DNA of 64,000 nucleotides from Candidatus Palauibacter polyketidifaciens (GTDB lineage: Bacteria; Gemmatimonadota; Gemmatimonadetes; Palauibacterales; Palauibacteraceae). The stretch covers positions 1 through 64,000 of the forward strand of contig NZ_CANPVO010000015.1 of the NCBI RefSeq assembly GCF_947581785.1, read 5' to 3'. Under the pieces are notes generated by a model. It was not told the DNA's origin. It worked only from the letters and a program-made list of their open reading frames with translations, and did not search any database. The position numbers and the translations under genes are program-made. Every line of letters begins with the position of its first letter. Positions within the stretch are counted from its first letter, which is position 1. Shown here one piece after another: positions 51,906-59,347 of this stretch.

Positions 51906-54900
51906 GTGAGCGGCAGGACGACAAGCGAGTCGGGCGTCGGATCCGCAGCTGAAGCCCGGCTCGCCATAGACATCGGCGGCACCTTCACGGATGTCGCGCT
52001 GGAGACCGCCGGGCGCCTGGTCACGACGAAAGTGCTTACGACCGCCGCCGCGCCCGAGCGTGGCGTCCTCGAGGGCGTGCACAAGGTGCTGGGGCTCGCG
52101 GACGTCCCACCCACCGCCGTCCGGCTCGTCATCCACGGCACGACGCTGGCCACGAACGCGGTCATCGAGCGGCGGGGCGCGCGCACGGCGCTCATCGTCA
52201 CGGCGGGGCACCGCGACGCGCTGGAGATGGCGCACGAAAACCGCTTCGAGCAGTACGACATCGGGGTCGACCGCCCTGCCCCGCTCGTCCCCCGCCGGCT
52301 TCGGCTTCCGGTGGAGGAGCGGGTCGACCACCGCGGCCGCGTCCTCATCCCGCTGGAGGAGGATTCGGTGCGCGCGCTGCTCCCGACGCTCGAGGCGGAG
52401 GGCGTGGAGTCCGTCGCGGTGGGGCTCATCCACGGCTACGCGAACCCTGCGCACGAGCGCCGGATCGGCGAGATCCTCGACGAGTGGCGGCCGGGGCTGG
52501 CGGTGACGCTCGCCTCGAACGTGTGTCCCGAAGTCCGGGAGTACGAGAGACAGTCCACGGCGTGCGCGAATGCCTACGTCCAGCCGCTCATGGCCCGCTA
52601 CCTGACGGGGCTCGCGGATTCGCTGCGCGAGTCCGGGCTCGCCTGTCCCTTCCTCCTCATGACTTCGGGCGGGGGCCTCACGACGCTGGAGACTGCGGTC
52701 GCCGCGCCCGTCCGCCTCGTCGAGTCCGGGCCCGCCGGGGGCGCGATCCTCGCCAGCCACCTCGCGCGCGAGCTGGAACTGGGGGACGTCCTCTCCTTCG
52801 ACATGGGCGGGACGACGGCGAAGCTGTGCGTCATCGACGGCGGGCAGCCGCTCCATTCCCGCACGTTCGAGGTCGCGCGCAGCTACCGCTTCAAGCAGGG
52901 GAGTGGACTGCCGGTGCGGATTCCCGTCATCGAGATGGTGGAGATCGGAGCCGGGGGCGGGTCGATCGCCGGAGTGGACGACCTGGAGCGGATCCAGGTG
53001 GGGCCCGCGAGCGCCGGGTCGGAGCCGGGGCCGGCGGCGTACGGACGGGGCGGAGACGAACCCACGGTGACCGACGCGGACGTCGTCCTGGGACGGATCG
53101 ACCCGGAGTTCTTCGCGGGAGGCTCGATTCCCCTCGACAGAGGGCGGTCCGAAGCCGCGATCACGACTCGCGTAGGCGACGAACTGGGGCTCGACGCGAA
53201 GCTCGCCGCGCTCGGCATCAGCGAGATGGTGGACGAGAACATGTCCAACGCGGCGCGCACGCACGCCGTCGAGTGGGGGAAGGGCGTGGCCGGACGCACG
53301 CTCATCGCCTTCGGCGGCTCCGCCCCGATCCACGCCGCGCGACTCGCCGACAAGCTGGAGGTGGACCGCTTTCTGGTGCCCGCCGACGCGGGAGTGGGGT
53401 CGGCGGTGGGCTTCCTCCTCGCGCCGATCTCCTACGAGGTCGTGCGCAGCCGCTACATGCGCCTGTCCGGGTTCGACCCCGCCGTCGTCCGCGCCGTGTT
53501 CGATGAGATGAGAGACGAGGCGGAAGCGGTGGTGTCGCGCGGAGCGCCGGGCGCGGCCATGACCGGGAAGGCGCGCGCCTACATGCGCTACGTCGGCCAG
53601 GGCCACGAGATCGGCGTCGACCTCCCGGAGGACCTCGAGGACGCGGCGGCCCTGCGCGAAGCGTTCGACCGCGGCTACGAGACGGTGTACGGACGCACGA
53701 TCCCCGGACTGGACATCGAAGTCCTGAGCTGGACGCTCGTCGTGTCGGCGCCCGCGACGCGTGCCGCGGACGTTCCCGCGGGAACGTCTGGCGGGGGGCA
53801 AGGGGGGCAGGCCGCCGCGGAGAAACCGGAGCCCGAGCGCTGGACCGAACTTTGGGACGGCCCCGGCGGAGAGTCCTCGGCGGCGGCCGTCCACACCCGC
53901 GCGGGGCTGGCCGGAGGTGCCCGTGTCGAGGGTCCGGCGCTGATCGCCGAGGACCAGACGACGACGGTCGTCCCCGAGGGCTGGGAGGCGCGGGTCGCGG
54001 CCGGCGGCCACCTCCTCGTCGAGCGGCGCGCGGCGGAAGCGGCCGACGCCGTGGCGGGCGCCATGTCGACAGGCGCCACCGCGGCGGGCGGCACTGCGGC
54101 GGGCACCGGCGCGCCAACCGGGATCGCCGCCCTCGAAGGGCAGATCATGTGGAGCCGGCTGCTGTCCGTGGTCGAGGAGCAGGCCCGGACGCTCGTCCGC
54201 ACCGCCTTCTCGACGCCCGTGCGCGAGGCGGGCGATCTCTCCGCCGGCGTGTTCGACCTCTCCGGACGCATGCTCGCGCAGGCCGTCACGGGCACGCCCG
54301 GCCACGTCAACGCCATGGCCGCCTCCGTCGGGTTCTTCCTCCGGGACTTCCCCGTGGAGACGCTGGGCGAGGACGATGTCCTCATCACGAACGATCCATG
54401 GGAAGGCACGGGACACCTCAACGACTTCACCGTCGTCACGCCGACCTTCCTGGACGGGCGCCCCGTGGCGCTGTTCGCGGCCACGAGCCACATCGCCGAT
54501 GTCGGCGGACGCGGCTTCGGGGCGGACGCGAACCAGGTGTTCGAGGAGGGGATCCGCCTTCCCATCGGATACCTGATCCGCGGCGGACGGGTGGACGAGA
54601 CGCTCATGCGGCTGGTACGGGCGAACGTGCGGGATCCGGATGTCGCCCAGGGCGACCTCTACTCGCTGGCCGCCTGCAACCGCACGGGGTGCGAGCGCCT
54701 GGTCGCGATGATGACGGAGTTCGGGATCGATTCCCTCGAGCCGCTGGCGGAGACGATCATCTCCACTTCCAGGCAGGCGATGCGGGAGCGGATCGGGGCG
54801 CTCCGCCCGGGCACGTACCGGAACCGGATGAGGATCGACGGCTACGACGAGGACCTCGACCTCGTCTGCGCCCTCACGGTCCTGCCCGATGGGACGATCA

Positions 54901-55775
54901 CGATCGACTGGGACGGCACCTCGCCGATGTCGTCGCGCGGCATCAACGTCCCCGTGACCTATACGCGCGCCTACAGTTCGTTCGGCGTGCGCTGCATCGT
55001 CGGCTCCGAGGTCCCGAACAACGCGGGGTCGCTGGCGGCGATCGACGTCTCCGCCCCGCCCGGCTCGCTGCTCAACGCGCCCCCTCCCGCCGCCGTTTCC
55101 GCGCGCCACGCGATCGGACAGATGCTGCCGGATGTCGTCCTCGGCTGCCTCGAACAGGCGCTGGAGCCCGGAGCCGTCCCCGCGGAAGGCGCGTCCTGCC
55201 TCTGGAACCCCGTCATCATGGCAGGGCCCGGACTGACCGGTACCCACGCGTACGGCGGAGAGGCGTTCGTCGTGAACCCCTTCCACGCCGGCGGCACCGG
55301 CGCCCGCCCCGGCAAGGACGGCCTGTCGGCGACCGCCTTCCCCTCCGGCGTCCGCAGCACGCCGATCGAGATCACCGAGACGGTCGCCCCGCTCATCTTC
55401 TGGCGGAAGGAGTATCTCCCCGACTCCGGCGGTCCCGGCGAGTTCCGGGGCGGTCTCGGTCAGGTGATGGAGATCTCGCACGCGTCGGACGAGGCGTTCG
55501 CCGTCTCGAAGATGTTCGAACGGGTCCGCAATCCGGCGCGGGGACGCGACGGGGGCAGCGACGGGGCGGCGGGGCGCGTCCACGTGCCGGACGTCGGCGA
55601 GTTCCGGCCCAAGGGCCGCGAGGTCGTGCCGCCCGGCCGACGCATCGTGCTCGAAACGCCGGGGGGAGGCGGCCTCGGCGACCCGGCACGGCGCCCGCGC
55701 GACCGGGTACGGGAGGATGTCCTCGACGGCTACGTCTCCGCCGACGAGGCGACCCGCGCGTATGGAGCACCGTGA
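51906..55775 (+). CDS. Fused HyuA-HyuB hydantoinase/5-oxoprolinase-like enzyme
   Basis: 1289 residues from GTG 51906. Residues about 18-720 are HyuA-like, an actin-type ATPase (AIDIGGTFTDVAL, VIHGTTLATNAVIERRG, FDMGGTTAKLCV, EIGAGGGSIAGVD). Residues about 738-1265 are HyuB-like (GQIMWSRLLSVVEEQARTLVRTAFS, GHVNAMA, NDPWEGTGHLNDFTVVTP, FRGGLGQVMEI, TPGGGGLGDP). The fusion order is that of 5-oxoprolinase. The family uses ATP to open cyclic amides such as 5-oxoproline, hydantoins or N-methylhydantoin. The linker at 617-641 is low-complexity and contains the window's dispersed palindrome in frame. Its stop overlaps the GTG of the next gene. Confidence 0.92.
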   Translation: MSGRTTSESGVGSAAEARLAIDIGGTFTDVALETAGRLVTTKVLTTAAAPERGVLEGVHKVLGLADVPPTAVRLVIHGTTLATNAVIERRGARTALIVTAGHRDALEMAHENRFEQYDIGVDRPAPLVPRRLRLPVEERVDHRGRVLIPLEEDSVRALLPTLEAEGVESVAVGLIHGYANPAHERRIGEILDEWRPGLAVTLASNVCPEVREYERQSTACANAYVQPLMARYLTGLADSLRESGLACPFLLMTSGGGLTTLETAVAAPVRLVESGPAGGAILASHLARELELGDVLSFDMGGTTAKLCVIDGGQPLHSRTFEVARSYRFKQGSGLPVRIPVIEMVEIGAGGGSIAGVDDLERIQVGPASAGSEPGPAAYGRGGDEPTVTDADVVLGRIDPEFFAGGSIPLDRGRSEAAITTRVGDELGLDAKLAALGISEMVDENMSNAARTHAVEWGKGVAGRTLIAFGGSAPIHAARLADKLEVDRFLVPADAGVGSAVGFLLAPISYEVVRSRYMRLSGFDPAVVRAVFDEMRDEAEAVVSRGAPGAAMTGKARAYMRYVGQGHEIGVDLPEDLEDAAALREAFDRGYETVYGRTIPGLDIEVLSWTLVVSAPATRAADVPAGTSGGGQGGQAAAEKPEPERWTELWDGPGGESSAAAVHTRAGLAGGARVEGPALIAEDQTTTVVPEGWEARVAAGGHLLVERRAAEAADAVAGAMSTGATAAGGTAAGTGAPTGIAALEGQIMWSRLLSVVEEQARTLVRTAFSTPVREAGDLSAGVFDLSGRMLAQAVTGTPGHVNAMAASVGFFLRDFPVETLGEDDVLITNDPWEGTGHLNDFTVVTPTFLDGRPVALFAATSHIADVGGRGFGADANQVFEEGIRLPIGYLIRGGRVDETLMRLVRANVRDPDVAQGDLYSLAACNRTGCERLVAMMTEFGIDSLEPLAETIISTSRQAMRERIGALRPGTYRNRMRIDGYDEDLDLVCALTVLPDGTITIDWDGTSPMSSRGINVPVTYTRAYSSFGVRCIVGSEVPNNAGSLAAIDVSAPPGSLLNAPPPAAVSARHAIGQMLPDVVLGCLEQALEPGAVPAEGASCLWNPVIMAGPGLTGTHAYGGEAFVVNPFHAGGTGARPGKDGLSATAFPSGVRSTPIEITETVAPLIFWRKEYLPDSGGPGEFRGGLGQVMEISHASDEAFAVSKMFERVRNPARGRDGGSDGAAGRVHVPDVGEFRPKGREVVPPGRRIVLETPGGGGLGDPARRPRDRVREDVLDGYVSADEATRAYGAP
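53769..53788. repeat. Dispersed 20-bp palindrome, copy 4 (inside a coding linker)
   Basis: GACGTTCCCGCGGGAACGTC within the HyuA-HyuB fusion gene, read as D-V-P-A-G-T-S in a flexible Ala/Gly-rich linker, the place where an insertion would do least harm. Confidence 0.85.
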
Positions 55776-58666
55776 AGATCTGGAAGAGGCGACCCGTTGC
55801 GGGGCGTCTGCGGGGTGACCTGATCGTGGACACGACACGGAGCAAGTGGACGCTGGCGTGCGCCGCGGCGGCGATCGCCGGCTGCGGCGGCGGCAGCACG
55901 GACCCGGATCCGGGGCCCGAACCCGCACCGACGCCCGTGGCGACCATCGTGCCGGGGTCGCCGGAAGCGTACGAGGGCCTCGATGCCATCGTGTCGGTCC
56001 GGCTCGATCCCGCTCCGCCATCTCCCCTCACGCTCCGATACACGCTGACCGCCGATGAAGACCCGGGAACGGCGGACGCGGACGCGGACGACTACGAGGC
56101 CGGTGGCTCCGCCTCCGTTGCCGCCGGCACGAGCGTCGTCGAAGTCCGGATCCCGATCCGCGACGATGCGGACATCGAGCCGGCGCGTGAAATCTTCCTC
56201 TTCACGCTGGACCCGCCGGCGGCGGACGCGGGGTACGTCCTCGGGGCGATGACCTCGATCCCGGTGGCGATCAGCGAAGGAGTCTGCGACCGCACGCCGG
56301 AGATTCGGGACGCCCTGGTCGTGCGCTCCCGAGCGACGAGTTGCCAGGAGGTCACGATCTCCCACCTGGGGATCACGACCCTGAACCTCGCCGGTTTCGA
56401 GATCCCGACTCTGCGGAGGGGCGACCTTTCCGGACTCTACAACCTGAGGAACCTCGACCTCTCCGGCGTGGCGTTCACCGAGTTCCCGACGGGCGTCTTC
56501 GCGGATCTCACGAGCCTCGAGACGCTGCGCCTGCGGAACAACGGCTTCGACCTGCTGCCGGAGGGCGCCTTCGAGGGACTCTCGAACCTCGTGACGCTCG
56601 ACCTCGGCGGGAACAGGCTGGCGGCTCTGCCGGCGGCAGTCTTCCGGGATCTCCCGGCGTTGAAGGTGCTCGAACTGTTGGGGAACGCGTTCACCGCGCT
56701 GACGCCCGGCTCCTTCGCGGAGCTTCCGAAGCTCGAACGCCTGAACCTGAGCGACAACCGTTTCGAGACACTGCCGGACGGGGCGTTCACCGGGCTTTCG
56801 TCGCTGCTGTGGCTGTACCTGGGTAACGGCCGGATAGCGGAGTTGAACGGGAACACCTTCTCCGGCCTCCCCGGGCTCGAGAGTCTGCTGCTGCAGGACA
56901 CCGGGTTGGAGACGCTGCCGGAGGGCGTCTTCGCGGGACTCCCCAGCCTCCGCGAGCTGCGGCTGGACCGGAACGCGCTGGAGTCGGTGCCCGAGGGGGT
57001 GTTCTCGGAGCTTACGCGGCTGGAGGCGCTGCGCCTGTACGGCAACCGGCTCGCGACGCTCCCCCCGGAACCGTTCGCGGGGCTCACGGATCTCCGCGTC
57101 CTGCGGCTGGAAGGGAACCGGCTGGAGGAGCTGCCTGAGCGGGTCTTCGTCGGGCTGTCCAGCCTTGATACGCTGCTGCTGGCAGTGAATCCGGGAGCCC
57201 CGTTCGCGCTCGCACTCGAACTCGAGCGGACCGACAACCCGGACCCCTCCGCCGCGGGTCCCGCCCGGATCGCGCTCACCGTGGCCGGGGGGGCGGCGTT
57301 CGCCATGACGGTTCCCCTTGTCGCCCGGGGTGGCACGCTCTCGTCGGAGTCGGCGGTCCTCGGAGCGGGCAGCGAGCGGAGCGCGGAGGTGACCGTGACC
57401 GCGACGGAGGGCGGCCAGACCGAGGTGCAGGTCGTGGCGGGCCCGGCGCCCGCAGTACCGGGATGGGTGACGGGAGTCGAGATCGGACTGGGGGACCCGC
57501 TCATCCTCTTCGGGGAGGGCGTGAACGCGCCGCCGGTGCCGGAGCGGGAGGTCGCGCGCCAGCGGATGCAGGCGGACGGCCACCCGACCGTGCTTGCAGC
57601 GGCCGGGTATTTCCGCGATCCGGAAGGGGCCGATCTGCGCTTCTCGGCCGCCACCGCCGACGCCGCGGTGGCCGCGGTGACGGTCGCGGGCGATGTCGTG
57701 ACGCTGACGCCCGTCACCGCGGGCTCCACGACGGTGACCCTGACGGCTGCCGACCCGCCGGGCGCTACTGCCGAGCTCTCCTTCCCCGTCATCGTGCGGG
57801 AAGCGGCCGCGCGACCCTTCGACATCGACGTGATCCTGGTGGACGCGGTGACGGACTCGCAGGCGGAGGCCTTCGAGGACGCGGTGGACTTCTGGTCGGC
57901 CATACTGGCGGACACCGAACTCTCCGATGTCCCTCTCGGCCAGGATGTGGTGCCCGGGTGCTGGGACATCACGACGGATCAGCGCATCGGCACCGTCGAC
58001 GACCTCGTCATCGTGGCGTCCGTCCGGGAGATCGACGGCGAGGACGGCGTCCTGGCCCGGGCCGGCCCCTGCGTCATCCGCGCCGGGTCCCGTCTGCCCT
58101 CCGTCGGCGCCCTCGAGCTGGACGCGGCAGACCTCGCGCGGCTCGAGGAGGAGGGGAACCTCAAGGACGTGGAAGAGGTGATCCTGCACGAGATCGGCCA
58201 CGTGCTGGGGATCGGGACGGTGTGGATCCACCACGGTCTGCTGCGGAACCCGTCCATCCACAACTCGGGCGCGGACACGCATTTCACGGGCCCCCTGGCC
58301 ATCGCCGCGTTCGACGAGCGGGGCGGGGCGAACTACGACGACGGCGAGAAGGTGCCGGTCGAGAACACGTCGGGACCCGGGGCGGCGGACTCCCACTGGC
58401 GGGAATCCGTACTCGGACACGAGCTGCTCACGCCGTTCCAGGCGGCGGGCGAACGCGACCTCCTCAGCCTGATCACTGTGCAGTCGCTGGCGGATCTCGG
58501 TTATTCGGTCAAGGTCGGGCTCGCCGAGATCTACCGGATTCCCGGATCCACGGGCGGCGCCCGCGCCACACCGGCACGCATGATCCCCTACGGCGACGAC
58601 ATCCTCCGGGGCCCCATCAGCGTCGTCGACCCCGACGGCCGCGTCGTCCGAATCATCCCGCGCTGA
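55772..58666 (+). CDS. Calx-beta / leucine-rich repeat / M8-like metalloprotease lipoprotein
   Basis: 964 residues. The GTG at 55772 overlaps the previous stop by 4 nt; GTG 55826 is an alternative nearer the lipobox (AAAIAGCGGG). Residues about 55-165 are a Calx-beta domain (YTLTADEDPGTADADADDY, IPIRDDADIEPAREIFLFTL). About 216-473 hold 11 leucine-rich repeats of 24 residues (LTSLETLRLRNNGFDLLPEG type). About 590-680 form an Ig/cadherin-like domain. The C-terminus has HEIGHVLGIG near residue 806 (HExxHxxGxx zinc motif) and SHWRESVLGHELLTPF, as in leishmanolysin-like M8 peptidases. Probably a surface protease with a protein-binding arm. Confidence 0.87.
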   Translation: MKIWKRRPVAGRLRGDLIVDTTRSKWTLACAAAAIAGCGGGSTDPDPGPEPAPTPVATIVPGSPEAYEGLDAIVSVRLDPAPPSPLTLRYTLTADEDPGTADADADDYEAGGSASVAAGTSVVEVRIPIRDDADIEPAREIFLFTLDPPAADAGYVLGAMTSIPVAISEGVCDRTPEIRDALVVRSRATSCQEVTISHLGITTLNLAGFEIPTLRRGDLSGLYNLRNLDLSGVAFTEFPTGVFADLTSLETLRLRNNGFDLLPEGAFEGLSNLVTLDLGGNRLAALPAAVFRDLPALKVLELLGNAFTALTPGSFAELPKLERLNLSDNRFETLPDGAFTGLSSLLWLYLGNGRIAELNGNTFSGLPGLESLLLQDTGLETLPEGVFAGLPSLRELRLDRNALESVPEGVFSELTRLEALRLYGNRLATLPPEPFAGLTDLRVLRLEGNRLEELPERVFVGLSSLDTLLLAVNPGAPFALALELERTDNPDPSAAGPARIALTVAGGAAFAMTVPLVARGGTLSSESAVLGAGSERSAEVTVTATEGGQTEVQVVAGPAPAVPGWVTGVEIGLGDPLILFGEGVNAPPVPEREVARQRMQADGHPTVLAAAGYFRDPEGADLRFSAATADAAVAAVTVAGDVVTLTPVTAGSTTVTLTAADPPGATAELSFPVIVREAAARPFDIDVILVDAVTDSQAEAFEDAVDFWSAILADTELSDVPLGQDVVPGCWDITTDQRIGTVDDLVIVASVREIDGEDGVLARAGPCVIRAGSRLPSVGALELDAADLARLEEEGNLKDVEEVILHEIGHVLGIGTVWIHHGLLRNPSIHNSGADTHFTGPLAIAAFDERGGANYDDGEKVPVENTSGPGAADSHWRESVLGHELLTPFQAAGERDLLSLITVQSLADLGYSVKVGLAEIYRIPGSTGGARATPARMIPYGDDILRGPISVVDPDGRVVRIIPR

Positions 58667-58748
58667 ATCGCGTTCGTCTTGCAATAGTGTCGTCGATATA
58701 TATGTTGACTTGCATCCACCGGTTCGAACACCGCATCATGAGCGCGCC

Positions 58749-58955
58749 ATGACGATTGTCACGATTTCTTCTCGCTATCAGGTTGTGATCCCCAGAGATG
58801 TGCGCGAGCGCCTCGGGTTGAAGCCCGGCCAAAAGGTGCAGGCGCTGCCCTTCAAGGGACGCGTGGAATTGATTCCGCTCGAACCCATCGAGGCAGCTCG
58901 AGGCTTCGTCCGGGGCATCGATACGACCGTCCCGCGCGAGAGAGACCGTACGTGA
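58749..58955 (+). CDS. AbrB-type antitoxin
   Basis: 68 residues from ATG 58749. The N-terminal swapped-hairpin is clear (VTISSRYQVVIPRDVRERLGLKPGQKVQALPFKGRVELIPL), and the short C-terminus (GFVRGIDTTVPRERDRT) is the toxin-binding tail. The stop overlaps the PIN gene start by 4 nt. The 82-bp upstream gap is AT-rich and holds TTGCAA (58679) and TATGTT (58701) at 16-bp spacing, a weak promoter candidate. Confidence 0.85.
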   Translation: MTIVTISSRYQVVIPRDVRERLGLKPGQKVQALPFKGRVELIPLEPIEAARGFVRGIDTTVPRERDRT

Positions 58956-59347
58956 ACGTGGTCGATTCTTCGGCCTGGCTGGAGTACTTCGCCGATGGTC
59001 CGAACGCGCCGGAGTTCGCCGAGCCCATCGCCGAAATCGAACGTCTTGTCGTGCCGAGCATCACGTTGTTCGAGGTCTTCAAGCGAATCCGCGTCCAGCG
59101 AGACCCCGGCGCCGCGCTTTACGCCGTTGCGCAAATGCGGCGGGGGCGCGTGGTCGACCTCGACGGGGATCTCGCGGTCGCCGCGGCGACGTTGAGCGCT
59201 GAGCGGGGCTTGCCGCTCGCCGGCAGCATCATTCTCGCAACCTCCAGACAGGAGGACGCGGTCTTATGGACCCAGGACGCGGACTTCGAGGGGATGGAAG
59301 GGGTCGAGTACCGGCCGCATCGAACGACGGGAGAACGGAGCCGATGA
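58952..59347 (+). CDS. PIN-domain ribonuclease toxin
   Basis: 131 residues from GTG 58952. The PIN residues are present: VVDSSAWLEYFADG, ITLFEVFKRI, LAGSIILATSRQ and LWTQDADF. The start overlaps the antitoxin stop by 4 nt (GTGA), and its own stop overlaps the ATG of the carboxypeptidase by 4 nt. It is presumably the toxin of the pair; coupling to a downstream enzyme gene is unusual. Confidence 0.86.
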   Translation: MNVVDSSAWLEYFADGPNAPEFAEPIAEIERLVVPSITLFEVFKRIRVQRDPGAALYAVAQMRRGRVVDLDGDLAVAAATLSAERGLPLAGSIILATSRQEDAVLWTQDADFEGMEGVEYRPHRTTGERSR

